Below are positions 26,624-34,500 of a DNA stretch of 64,000 nucleotides, one piece after another. This DNA comes from Nocardia ignorata NBRC 108230. GTDB lineage: Bacteria; Actinomycetota; Actinomycetes; Mycobacteriales; Mycobacteriaceae. How positions within the stretch are numbered: the first letter of the stretch is position 1; each line of letters begins with the position of its first letter. The stretch spans positions 1 to 64,000 of the forward strand of contig NZ_BDBI01000039.1 in the NCBI RefSeq assembly GCF_001612905.1, in the 5' to 3' direction. Made by a program: the position numbers and the translations under genes. Below the pieces are notes generated by a model. It did not search any database. It worked only from the letters and a program-made list of their open reading frames with translations, and was not told the origin of the DNA.

Positions 26624-27879
26624 GCGACACCGCCGTCGAGCTCGACACGCAGCTCGGCGATCAGCGAATTCGCGAGCTTGCCTGCCTCGCCGCAGTTTTC
26701 GGACGTTACGAGGACGTGCCCGAGGTAGGTGTTGTTGTCGGTGGCCGGGTGGACCTCGGCGCCGGGCTCGGGGAGTTTGTGTTCCACGATGCGCGGATCG
26801 TCGGCCCAGCCGGCCGCACCGGCGACACGGGTCACCACGCCTGCCCGGTCGGGGACGGCGAAGGCGACGGCGGCGCTCCCGGCATCCGTCTGCCGTGGGG
26901 TGAGCTCGGGTGTCCCACCCGAGACGGCTTCTACATGAACCCTGGTGAGGTCGATGCCGGTGACCCGGCGGACCAGTTCGGTGATCCGGTTGCCCGCGGG
27001 TCGTGGGTTCACCTCGATCAGGCACGGCCCGTCGACTGTGAGCTTGACCTCGGTATGGGCGACGGTCGCGTCGAGACCGAGCGCCTCGACCGCCGCTACG
27101 GCGGTCTCGGCGACGGCCCGGCGATCGGTATCCGACAGGTCGGCCGGGAACATATGGCCCGACTCGATGAAGGCGGGGGCGCCGGTGAGCTGCTTGTCGG
27201 TCACCCCGACGACAGTCGTCCGCCCGGCGACGGTCACCGTCTCCACACTGAATTCGGGCCCCTGCACGCATCTTTCGACCAGCACCTGCGGTGACCTGCG
27301 CTGCCCACGCGCGTTAACCGGGAACCCGGCGATGCGCTCCACCGCGGCGCGCAACTCGGCGTCGTCGTCGACCCGGCACACGAACATCCCGCCACACAGA
27401 TCGATCGGCTTCACCACCAGCGGATAGCCCAATCGAGCTGCGGCACCGAGAATCTCGTCCATCGTCTCGGCGACGGCGAAGTCGGGCCCGGGAACACCGA
27501 CCGCGCGACAGATCTCGCGCGTCCGGTACTTGTCGCACGCCGCGACCACCGCATCCCGGCCGGGGCCGGGCAGGCCGAGATCGGTGGCGATCGCGGCCAC
27601 CGTCGGCAGGTAGTAGTCGCACGAGGTGAGTACGCCGTCGAAACCGAAGAGCTCGTGCAGCTTTCGCACATACGGCAGCAGCGCGGCCTCGTCGTTGGTC
27701 TCGGCGGTGAACACATTGTCAGCGGCCAGCAGCGGGTGCGGCGACGGTGTGCCCGGGCGGAGGTAATGCCCGAGATCCCTGGTCAGGAAGCTGAATCGGT
27801 GTCCGCCGTCCTTGATTCCCTGCGGCAGCAGGGTGCTCATCGAGCCGACCCAGCTCTCCACCATCAGCAGATGTCCCAC
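26620..27879 (-). CDS. ATP-grasp ligase, first gene of the metallophore operon
   Basis: 419 residues. The ATP-grasp core is complete: GYPLVVKPIDLCGGMFVCRV, VERCVQGPEFSVETV, HTEVKLTVDGPCLIEVNPRPAGNRI and TGIDLTRVHV. Enzymes of this type join a carboxylate to an amine through an acyl phosphate, as in dipeptide and amino acid conjugate synthesis. I chose GTG 27879 because ggagg lies five bases upstream (complement 27885-27889); a TTG at 27891 is less likely. The Fur/Zur-type box lies 25 bases upstream of this start. Confidence 0.88.
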   Translation of the reverse strand: MGHLLMVESWVGSMSTLLPQGIKDGGHRFSFLTRDLGHYLRPGTPSPHPLLAADNVFTAETNDEAALLPYVRKLHELFGFDGVLTSCDYYLPTVAAIATDLGLPGPGRDAVVAACDKYRTREICRAVGVPGPDFAVAETMDEILGAAARLGYPLVVKPIDLCGGMFVCRVDDDAELRAAVERIAGFPVNARGQRRSPQVLVERCVQGPEFSVETVTVAGRTTVVGVTDKQLTGAPAFIESGHMFPADLSDTDRRAVAETAVAAVEALGLDATVAHTEVKLTVDGPCLIEVNPRPAGNRITELVRRVTGIDLTRVHVEAVSGGTPELTPRQTDAGSAAVAFAVPDRAGVVTRVAGAAGWADDPRIVEHKLPEPGAEVHPATDNNTYLGHVLVTSENCGEAGKLANSLIAELRVELDGGVA

Positions 27880-27904
27880 TACGACCTCCAAGCCTCATCG
27901 AGAT

Positions 27905-27923
27905 GATAATGATAACCATTATC
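27905..27923. promoter_or_regulatory. Fur/Zur-type operator
   Basis: The 19 bases gataatgataaccattatc differ from the classical E. coli Fur box at one position and form an imperfect palindrome with gataatg arms. In actinobacteria iron is mostly handled by IdeR/DtxR, whose boxes look different (ttaggttag type), so a Zur or FurA binding site is likelier. It lies between the divergent ATP-grasp operon and the secreted protein gene and is placed to control both. Confidence 0.75.
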
Positions 27924-27979
27924 GCTAGGATTGCCACCGCCGGTCACCGCGATCGGCTGAAATCGATGAGGAATCACCC

Positions 27980-28672
27980 ATGTTCTTGAAGAAAATCGCT
28001 GTGCCCGTGGCCCTTTCGCTGTCCGCTCTGGCTGTCACCGCAGCCGGAGCCCAGGCGGAACCCGCGGCACCGCGGCCGGTCGAATACACCGCGCACACCG
28101 ACGGCATTACCTCGGTCATCGAGATCGAGCACGGTTCGCTGGTGGTCGACAACGGCACCCTGCAGGTGCGCGACGCCGCGGGCACCGTCGTCGGCGCCAC
28201 GCCGCTGACCTTCTCGATCGACGACTTCCAGTTCCCCATCGACGCCCGGGTCGACGGTCGAACGGCGACACTCACCCCCGCGCTGAGCATGGACAAGGCT
28301 GTGTACAAGCCGGTCGCCCTGCCGTTCGAGGACAAGGCGCCGTGGAAATCCGAATACGACCGTGAACAGGCCGCCTGGTCCCGGATGACGAGCACCATCT
28401 CCATGGGCGCCACCATCGGCACCCTCGTCGGTGGCATCGGCGGCGCGGCCCTGGGTTGCCTCGCCGGTGCCGCCGCGGGCGTCGTGCTCACCGGTGCCCT
28501 GCTCACCCTGTTCGGTGCGGGACCGCTGGCCGGTTGCGTCGCGGGTGCGGCCGCCGTCGGTTTCCTCGGTGTGCTCGCGGGTCAGATCTTCGTCACCGCG
28601 CCGGTCGCCATCGGCGCGGTGATCCAGTACGTCACCACGATCAACCAGCCGTTCACGGCGCCCGCCAAGTAG
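27980..28672 (+). CDS. Secreted protein of unknown function, divergent from metallophore operon
   Basis: 230 residues. A signal peptide (MFLKKIAVPVALSLSALAV, cut near AQAEP) precedes a beta-rich half with SLVVDNGTLQVRDAAGTVVG. The second half is strongly hydrophobic and Gly/Ala-rich, with several possible membrane segments (145-215) and two cysteines (GCLAG and GCVAG). This architecture is common in Nocardia secreted proteins and I cannot give a function. It is only 57 bases from the Fur/Zur-type box and could be an envelope component of the uptake system. The ribosome site is gagga. Confidence 0.8.
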   Translation: MFLKKIAVPVALSLSALAVTAAGAQAEPAAPRPVEYTAHTDGITSVIEIEHGSLVVDNGTLQVRDAAGTVVGATPLTFSIDDFQFPIDARVDGRTATLTPALSMDKAVYKPVALPFEDKAPWKSEYDREQAAWSRMTSTISMGATIGTLVGGIGGAALGCLAGAAAGVVLTGALLTLFGAGPLAGCVAGAAAVGFLGVLAGQIFVTAPVAIGAVIQYVTTINQPFTAPAK

Positions 28673-28682
28673 GGAACCGCTC

Positions 28683-28714
28683 GTGCGGCTCGCCCACTGC
28701 GGGGCGGGCCGCAC
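28683..28714 (+). terminator. Hairpin terminator after the secreted protein gene
   Basis: Thirteen-base arms (28683-28695 and 28702-28714) pair with one G-U wobble, 11 bases after the stop codon. There is no T tract, as is common in actinobacteria. Confidence 0.65.
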
Positions 28715-28766
28715 TGTCTGGCCGAAGTTCGTTACCCGCGCGTATGGTCGCGATTAGGCTGCGGTC

Positions 28767-30191
28767 ATGAGCTCTGTCGTCCACGGATTCACCGACGACG
28801 CCCTCGGCGACCACGACGCCGTCGGCCTCGCCGCCGCACTGCGCGCCGGGGAGGTGAGTCGGGCCGAGGTGATCGAGGCCGCGATCGCCCGGACCCAGGC
28901 CGTCGACCCGCGCCTCGACGCCGTGCAGGTGCGCAGCTTCGAACGGGCCGCCGCGGCACCCGAAACCGCCGGGGTGTTCGCCGGGGTGCCCGCGTTCGTC
29001 AAGGACAACACCGATGTCGCCGGGCTGCCGAGCTGCCACGGGTCGGCCGCGTTCACACCGCACCCGGTGACGGCGACGAGCGGGCCTGCCGCGCAATTCC
29101 TGCACTCGGGTGTGGTCGTGCTCGGCAAGTCGACGCTGCCGGAGTTCGGGCTCACCGCGAGCACCGAGTTCGTCCACCGCCCGCCGACGCGCAACCCGTG
29201 GAATCCCGAGTTCTCGGCGGGCGCGTCCTCGGGTGGGTCGGCGGCGCTGGTCGCGGCCGGGGCGGTGCCGATCGCCCATGCCAACGACGGCGGTGGTTCG
29301 ATTCGCATTCCCGCCGCCGCGACGGGTCTGGTGGGGCTGAAGCCCACCCGGTACCGGCTGCTCGACCAGCCGGGCGCACGCAAACTGCCGGTGCACCTGG
29401 TGGCCGAGGGTGTGCTCACCCGGTCGGTGCGCGATACGGCGCATTACCTGGCCGCGGTCGAGAGTTTCGGTGCCCACCCGAAACTGGCGCCGGTGGGGCT
29501 GGTGGAAGGGCCGAGTGCGCGACGACTGCGTATCGGCGTGGTCACCGCGGACGTGTTCGGCAGGCCGGTGCACCCCGACAATCGGGCCGTCCTCGATTCG
29601 GCCGTCCATGTCTTCGCGGGTCTCGGGCACGAGATCGTCGCGAAGCGGTTGGAGGTCGACCCGCGCTTCGTCGACGACTTCAAGCAGTACTGGGCGGTGA
29701 TGGCCGCGGCGATGACGCTGTCGTTCCGGCTCGGTCACCGCGGACGATTCGACGCGCGCAAACTCGACCCGTTCACCACCGGCCTGATCGGAATGGCCAA
29801 ACGTAACCCACTGGGTTCCGCGGCGGCCGCGTGGCGGCTACGCGCCGGAACCGCGGCTTACGACCGGCACTTCGCCGATATCGATGTGATGCTCAGCCCG
29901 GTGCTGTCGCATCCGGCGCCGCGCATCGGTGAGCTGGCGCCGGATCAGCCGTTCGACGACCTGTTCGCCAAGCTCGTCGACTATGTCGGCTTCACGCCGC
30001 TCAACAATGTCGGTGGGGGACCGGGCATCTCGCTTCCGCACGGACTGCTGCCGACGGGTCTGCCCGGCTCGGTGCAGATGGCCGCCCCGCGCGGCGCGGA
30101 GCGAACCCTGCTCGACCTGGCCTACCAGCTGGAAGCGGCCAGCCCGTTCCCCCGGATCACCGATCGTCGCGCCGACGCGGGCGCGGCCTGA
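28767..30191 (+). CDS. Amidase (amidase signature family)
   Basis: 474 residues. The Ser-cisSer-Lys triad is visible: Lys79 in FVKDN, Ser154 in GASSGGSAAL and nucleophile Ser178 in NDGGGSIRIPAAATGLVGLKPT. The family hydrolyses amides of many kinds. No GatB/GatC gene is adjacent and the neighbourhood is unrelated, so it is not GatA. The start is ATG 28767. Confidence 0.9.
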   Translation: MSSVVHGFTDDALGDHDAVGLAAALRAGEVSRAEVIEAAIARTQAVDPRLDAVQVRSFERAAAAPETAGVFAGVPAFVKDNTDVAGLPSCHGSAAFTPHPVTATSGPAAQFLHSGVVVLGKSTLPEFGLTASTEFVHRPPTRNPWNPEFSAGASSGGSAALVAAGAVPIAHANDGGGSIRIPAAATGLVGLKPTRYRLLDQPGARKLPVHLVAEGVLTRSVRDTAHYLAAVESFGAHPKLAPVGLVEGPSARRLRIGVVTADVFGRPVHPDNRAVLDSAVHVFAGLGHEIVAKRLEVDPRFVDDFKQYWAVMAAAMTLSFRLGHRGRFDARKLDPFTTGLIGMAKRNPLGSAAAAWRLRAGTAAYDRHFADIDVMLSPVLSHPAPRIGELAPDQPFDDLFAKLVDYVGFTPLNNVGGGPGISLPHGLLPTGLPGSVQMAAPRGAERTLLDLAYQLEAASPFPRITDRRADAGAA

Positions 30192-30195
30192 GGGC

Positions 30196-30420
30196 TCAGT
30201 TGTGGCGGGTCGCCACGTTGATCGGGCGGAGGCTGCCGGTGGTGCCCGCCTCGAACGCCCAGTGCTCGCCCCGCCAGGTGGGGTGTTCGGTGCGCCAGCG
30301 GTCGACCAGCCGCGGGTCTTCGAGGGAGGCGACGACACCGGCGGAACCGGTGTACTGCAGCCGTTCGTACTTGTGGCGGGTGATGGTGTCGACCGAGGTG
30401 GCGGTCGCTAGAGCAGACAT
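30196..30420 (-). CDS. Small Nocardia-type hypothetical protein
   Basis: 74 residues. It has a conserved-looking body (ITRHKYERLQYTGSAGVV, LVDRWRTEHPTWRGEHWAF and a C-terminal RPINVATRHN). No signal, membrane segment or recognisable domain is seen. ATG 30420 has ggag seven bases upstream. It ends 4 bp after the convergent amidase stop. Confidence 0.6.
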   Translation of the reverse strand: MSALATATSVDTITRHKYERLQYTGSAGVVASLEDPRLVDRWRTEHPTWRGEHWAFEAGTTGSLRPINVATRHN

Positions 30421-30620
30421 TCGAACTCCGGGATAGCGGGAACGGTGCGTGACGAGGCACGGCCCGGACCGGCGGCCCGGGGTGCTGCGGTGGCGCGTCA
30501 CCGCTCGCAGCCGAGTATGCCGCTCGTCGCGATGTCGCGCGCGGGTTTCGAAAATCCTGTTGTTCGGATTAACGGATACCTGACAAGCAGATCGTTCGTC
30601 CACCGCGAAGGGTTACGCCC

Positions 30621-31070
30621 TCACCGGCTCGGGCGGACCCGGCCAGGGGCGACGACCCGCGCCAATGCGTCCCTGACCTGGTCGAGATCGCCCGCGCCAA
30701 GGGTTTCGGCCCAGTTTTCGGTGAGTTCGCCCAAGGCCGCGTCGGCGGCGCGAGTACACGCCCAGCCGCGATCGGTGAGCGTGATGAGCCGGGCGCGTGC
30801 GTCGCGTGGGTGCGGATTGCGTTCGACGTAGCCCTTGGTGACCAGCTCGTCGACCAGTTGGCTCGCCGCCTGCTTGGTGACGCCGAGATGCTCGGCGATC
30901 TCGCCGACGGTTGCCCCGTCGGGTGCTACTCGCACGAAGGCGAAGCCGTGTGTGGGCCGTACATCGGGGAAGCCGGCCGCGGCGACCCCCGCCTGGACCG
31001 CATCGGTCACCTGGGCGGCGGCCGCGAGCAGCAGTAGGGGGAGGTCACCGGCAGAGGGCACGTTCGTCAT
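30621..31070 (-). CDS. MarR-family transcriptional regulator
   Basis: 149 residues. The winged-helix core is ATVGEIAEHLGVTKQAASQLVDELVTKGYVERNPHPRDARARLITLTDRG, with the typical wing DxRxxLI(T). It diverges from the cupin gene, and a palindrome of MarR size lies between them, so it probably represses both. The ligand is unknown. Confidence 0.9.
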   Translation of the reverse strand: MTNVPSAGDLPLLLLAAAAQVTDAVQAGVAAAGFPDVRPTHGFAFVRVAPDGATVGEIAEHLGVTKQAASQLVDELVTKGYVERNPHPRDARARLITLTDRGWACTRAADAALGELTENWAETLGAGDLDQVRDALARVVAPGRVRPSR

Positions 31071-31097
31071 TCTGGCACTTGACGGGATGGGAAAGCT

Positions 31098-31117
31098 ACT
31101 TGACTATATAGACAAGT
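31098..31117. promoter_or_regulatory. Probable MarR operator
   Basis: The 20 bases acttgactatatagacaagt form a near-perfect palindrome (18 of 20 positions). The site sits midway in the 69-bp gap between the marR-like and cupin genes. Its size and place are typical of an autoregulated MarR pair. Confidence 0.75.
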
Positions 31118-31139
31118 AAATTGACCAATAGGAGACGCA

Positions 31140-31514
31140 ATGCCGGTAGTCCGTTCCGCCGACGCCCAGGTGCACGAAGTGCACAACGCCCGCTTCACCT
31201 CGTTGATCCGCCCCGGCACCGGCAGTGCCGACCTGTGTGTCTGGCAGACCGAGGTCGCGCCGGGCACGGCCGGAGTCGCCCACCGAATTCTCGGAGAGGA
31301 GGCATTCGTGCTGCTCACGGGTGAAATCGTTCTCACCATCGACGGCGAGGCGGCCACCCTGCGACCCGGTGATGCCGCCGTGGCGCCCGCCGGTTCGGTC
31401 ATCGCGCTCACCGACGAAGCCGGGGCGGGCGCGCGGCTGCTGGTCACCGTCCGGACCGGCTTCGCCGCGGAGTTGCCGGACGGGTCGACCTTCGTCCCGC
31501 CCTGGGCATCATGA
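31140..31514 (+). CDS. Cupin-domain protein
   Basis: 124 residues. It is a single cupin barrel, with HRILGEEAFVLLTGEIVLTIDGEAATLRPGDAAVAPAGSVIAL matching the two cupin motifs. The metal-binding histidines of motif 1 are only partly kept (one His, with Glu-Glu following). The start has agga at good spacing. It is the likely target of the divergent MarR regulator. The substrate is unknown. Confidence 0.85.
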   Translation: MPVVRSADAQVHEVHNARFTSLIRPGTGSADLCVWQTEVAPGTAGVAHRILGEEAFVLLTGEIVLTIDGEAATLRPGDAAVAPAGSVIALTDEAGAGARLLVTVRTGFAAELPDGSTFVPPWAS

Positions 31515-31545
31515 CCGGTCACCACCGCTGTTTCGGTGGCAGAAC

Positions 31546-31582
31546 TTGAAAGTTCGGTCACCCGAACAATATAATTCCGGGA
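31546..31582 (+). promoter_or_regulatory. mntA promoter with operator in the spacer; apparently leaderless
   Basis: A -35 ttgaaa (31546-31551) and a -10 tataat (31570-31575) are separated by 18 bases. The ATG of mntA follows the -10 by six bases, so transcription would start at or next to the start codon, giving a leaderless mRNA. The spacer is filled by a palindrome, gttcgg-tcac-ccgaac (31552-31567), whose gttc-N8-gaac layout resembles the MntR box I recall from Corynebacterium. Confidence 0.75.
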
Positions 31583-32511
31583 TGAAGGTTGGGTTCCACC
31601 GTTCGTCGCGAATGCTCGCGGCGTGCGTGCTGAGTGTCATGGTGTTCGCGCTCACCGCTTGCGGTGGCGTCGGCGCGTCCGACGACGACCGGAAGGTGGT
31701 CCTCACCACCTTCACCGTGCTCGCCGATATGGCGCGCAATGTGGCCGGTGAGCATCTACGGGTCGAGTCGATCACCAAGGTCGGCGCCGAGATCCACGGG
31801 TACGAGCCGACGCCGGGGGATATCAAGAAGGCCGCCAAGGCCGATCTCATCCTCGACAACGGCCTCGATCTCGAGGCCTGGTTCGCCCAGTTCGTCGCCG
31901 ACCTCGAGGTGCCGCATGCCGTGGTGAGCGAGGGTGTGACGCCGATGAACATCAGCGAGGACGCCTACGCGGGCAAGCCGAATCCGCACGCGTGGATGTC
32001 GCCGGTGAACGCGCAGATCTACGTGGACAACATGGTTCGCGCGTTCACCGAGCTCGACCCCGACCACGCCGAGGCCTACCGCGCCAACGGCGAGGCGTAC
32101 AAGACCCAGCTCGGTGCGGTCCGTGACGAGCTGGTGGCCGCCGTCAGCACGCTACCCGCCGACCAGAAGGCCCTGGTCACCTGTGAGGGGGCGTTCTCCT
32201 ACCTGGCCCGCGACGCGGGACTGACCGAGAAGTACATCTGGCCGGTCAACGCCGAACAGCAGGCCACACCGCAGCAGATCGGGTCGGTGATCGACTTCGT
32301 CCGCCGGCGCGGGGTGCCCGCCGTGTTCTGCGAGTCGACGGTATCGGACGCGCCGATGCAGCGCGTGGTCGAGGCGACCGGTTCGCGCTTCGGCGGCACG
32401 CTGTATGTCGACTCGCTGTCGGAGGCGGACGGCCCCGTGCCGACCTACCTCGACCTGATCCGCCACGACGCCGACACCATCGCGGCGGCACTGGCAGGAG
32501 CACCGAAATGA
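31582..32511 (+). CDS. mntA: Manganese-type ABC transporter, substrate-binding lipoprotein
   Basis: 309 residues. Signal peptide with lipobox ALTAC at residue 28. It belongs to cluster A-I metal binding proteins. The four ligands by position are His72 (IHGYEPTP), His136 (NPHAWMSP), Glu202 (CEGAFSYLA) and Asp277 (YVDSLSEADG). A His-His-Glu-Asp set like that of PsaA/MntC points to manganese; zinc proteins usually have a third histidine and a His-rich loop, which is missing. It is the first gene of a coupled three-gene operon. The symbol is by family resemblance. Confidence 0.9.
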   Translation: MKVGFHRSSRMLAACVLSVMVFALTACGGVGASDDDRKVVLTTFTVLADMARNVAGEHLRVESITKVGAEIHGYEPTPGDIKKAAKADLILDNGLDLEAWFAQFVADLEVPHAVVSEGVTPMNISEDAYAGKPNPHAWMSPVNAQIYVDNMVRAFTELDPDHAEAYRANGEAYKTQLGAVRDELVAAVSTLPADQKALVTCEGAFSYLARDAGLTEKYIWPVNAEQQATPQQIGSVIDFVRRRGVPAVFCESTVSDAPMQRVVEATGSRFGGTLYVDSLSEADGPVPTYLDLIRHDADTIAAALAGAPK

Positions 32512-33236
32512 CCGAGCCGGTAGTCGAAATCCAGGACGTGACAGTTCATTACGGTGATGTGCTCGCCCTCGGCAACGTCGAACTCACGTTGAAATCGGGT
32601 CGGGTGTGCGGGCTGATCGGGATGAACGGGTCGGGGAAGTCGACACTGTTCAAGACCGTCATGGGGCTTGTCACGCCCGACCGCGGCCGGGTGCTGGTCA
32701 ACGGTGGCGCGCCCGCCGCCGCGCGCAAGGCGGGCGCCCTCGGGTACGTGCCCCAATCCGAGGACGTGGATTGGACGTTCCCGCTGTCGGTGCGCGATGT
32801 GGTGATGACCGGACGCTACGGGAAAATGGGCTTCACCCGGCGTGCGAGCAAGGCCGACAAGGCCGCCGTGGAGGAGGCGCTGGCCCGGGTCGAACTCACC
32901 GACTTCGCCGACCGGCAGATCGGGCAGCTCTCCGGCGGGCAGAAGAAGCGGACCTTCGTGGCGCGCGGCATCGCGCAGGAGGCGACCATCCTGCTGCTGG
33001 ACGAGCCGTTCGCCGGTGTCGACAAGCGCTCCGAGGCCACCATCACCGCGTTGCTGCGTGAGCTTGCCGCCGGTGGCGCGACGATCCTCGTATCCACCCA
33101 CGACCTGCACGCGCTGCCTCGATTGGCCGACGAGGCAGTGCTTTTGAATCGTCGGGTGCTCGAACACGGCGACCCCGACGTGGTGTTGCGGCCCGAGAAC
33201 CTGGCCAAGGCGTTCGGATTGGACACAGACCAGTGA
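32508..33236 (+). CDS. mntB: Manganese-type ABC transporter ATP-binding protein
   Basis: 242 residues. Walker A GMNGSGKST, signature LSGGQKKRTFVARGIAQ and Walker B ILLLDEPFAGVD are complete, and the switch motif is STHDLHALPR. VPQSEDVDWTFPLSVRDVVMTGRYG is typical of MntB/ZnuC-like ATPases. Its ATG overlaps the mntA stop by 4 nt, and its end overlaps the permease GTG by 4 nt. Confidence 0.92.
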   Translation: MTEPVVEIQDVTVHYGDVLALGNVELTLKSGRVCGLIGMNGSGKSTLFKTVMGLVTPDRGRVLVNGGAPAAARKAGALGYVPQSEDVDWTFPLSVRDVVMTGRYGKMGFTRRASKADKAAVEEALARVELTDFADRQIGQLSGGQKKRTFVARGIAQEATILLLDEPFAGVDKRSEATITALLRELAAGGATILVSTHDLHALPRLADEAVLLNRRVLEHGDPDVVLRPENLAKAFGLDTDQ

Positions 33237-34105
33237 ACCTCGAAGAATTCTTCCTCGACCCGTTGCGCTACGAATTCATGGTCCGGGCGCTGGCGACCAC
33301 CGTCACCGCGGCCGTGGTGTGCGCGGTGCTGTCGTGCTGGCTGGTGCTGATCGGCTGGTCGCTGATGGGTGACGCGGTGTCGCACGCGGTGCTGCCCGGG
33401 GTGGTGCTCGCCTACATCGTCGGCTGGCCGTTCGCGGTGGGCGCGGTGATCTTCGGTTTCCTCGCGGTCGCGTTGATCGGGGTGGTGCGCGATACCAGCC
33501 GGGTGAAGGAGGACGCGGCCATCGGGATCGTCTTCACGACGCTGTTCGCGTTCGGGTTGGTGCTGGTGTCGGTGACACCGAGCCAAACCGACTTGAACCA
33601 CATCGTTTTCGGCAATCTGCTCGGGGTGAGCCGCGAGGAGATGACCCAGATCATGATCCTCGCGGCGATCGTGCTCGTGGCGTTGGTGCTCAAGCGTCGC
33701 GACTTCACTTTGTATGCCTTCGACGCCACCCACGCCCACGCCATCGGCCTCAACCCCCGCGTGCTCGGCACCGCGCTGCTCGCACTGCTCGCACTCACCT
33801 CGGTGGTGGCGTTGCAGGCGGTGGGGGTGGTGCTGGTGGTGGCCATGCTCATCATTCCGGGTGCCACGGCCTACCTGCTCACCGACCGTTTCTCGCGGAT
33901 GCTGCTGATCGCGCCGACCGTGTCGGTGCTGTGCGCGGTCACCGGTCTCTACATCAGCTACCACCTCGACACCGCCGCGGGCGGGATGGTGGTGGTCACG
34001 CAGGGCGTCGCCTTCACCCTGGTCTACCTGTTCGCGCCACGCCACGGCATCATCGGCCGCCGCATCACCGCGAGCCGGGCCCGTTCGGCCAAGCTCGCCG
34101 TCTGA
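33233..34105 (+). CDS. mntC: Manganese-type ABC transporter permease
   Basis: 290 residues and about eight membrane segments of the ABC-3 family. Visible marks are WSLMGDAVSHAVLPGVVLAY, SRVKEDAAIGIVFTTLFAFG and GVVLVVAMLIIPGATAYLLTDRFSRMLL. It starts with GTG in a GTGA overlap with the ATPase gene. It completes a manganese (possibly manganese/iron) importer. Confidence 0.92.
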   Translation: MNLEEFFLDPLRYEFMVRALATTVTAAVVCAVLSCWLVLIGWSLMGDAVSHAVLPGVVLAYIVGWPFAVGAVIFGFLAVALIGVVRDTSRVKEDAAIGIVFTTLFAFGLVLVSVTPSQTDLNHIVFGNLLGVSREEMTQIMILAAIVLVALVLKRRDFTLYAFDATHAHAIGLNPRVLGTALLALLALTSVVALQAVGVVLVVAMLIIPGATAYLLTDRFSRMLLIAPTVSVLCAVTGLYISYHLDTAAGGMVVVTQGVAFTLVYLFAPRHGIIGRRITASRARSAKLAV

Positions 34106-34136
34106 ACCTGTCGGTGCGTTTTGAGATGATCGGGTC

Positions 34137-34487
34137 ATGACAGTCACCGGGGACGACGTCCGCACCATCGCCGGGTCCCTGCCCGGCACGGCGGAGGAAT
34201 TCGCCTGGGGCATGCCGATTTTCAAGGTCTCGGGCCGCCTGTTCCTCACCCTCCCCGAGAACGAGACCTCGATGGCCGTCCGCTGCCCGATCATCGACCG
34301 CGACGAACTGGTCCAAGCCGAACCGGCCAAGTTCTGGATCGCCTCCCACGAGGCGAACAACGCCTGGGTCCGCGTCCGCCTCTCAGCCCTCGACGACCAC
34401 GACGAACTCACCGCCATCATCACCGACTCCTGGACCCAGGCCGCCCCCCGAGCCCTCCTGGAGTCTCATGAGTCCGCTACCAACTAG
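34137..34487 (+). CDS. YjbR/MmcQ family protein
   Basis: 116 residues. The CyaY-like YjbR fold is shown by VRTIAGSLPGTAEEFAWGMPIFKVSGRLFLTL, then MAVRCPIIDRDELVQAEPAKFWIASHEANNAWVRVRLSALD. The family is assumed to bind DNA, though without a proven role. ATG 34137 is 31 bp after the mnt operon. Confidence 0.88.
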   Translation: MTVTGDDVRTIAGSLPGTAEEFAWGMPIFKVSGRLFLTLPENETSMAVRCPIIDRDELVQAEPAKFWIASHEANNAWVRVRLSALDDHDELTAIITDSWTQAAPRALLESHESATN

Positions 34488-34500
34488 GGTGGCGGGTCTT

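Noticed and set aside
18930..27923. Reading the PduX-like kinase plus FecCD importer as a cobalamin uptake and assembly locus.
   Set aside because: The DUF364, ATP-grasp and SbnA-like genes have no role in cobamide synthesis, no cobalamin riboswitch was seen upstream, and the box is of Fur/Zur type. It remains the main alternative but is less likely.
27905..27923. IdeR/DtxR iron box.
   Set aside because: The site does not have the ttaggttag-type half-sites; it matches the Fur superfamily instead.
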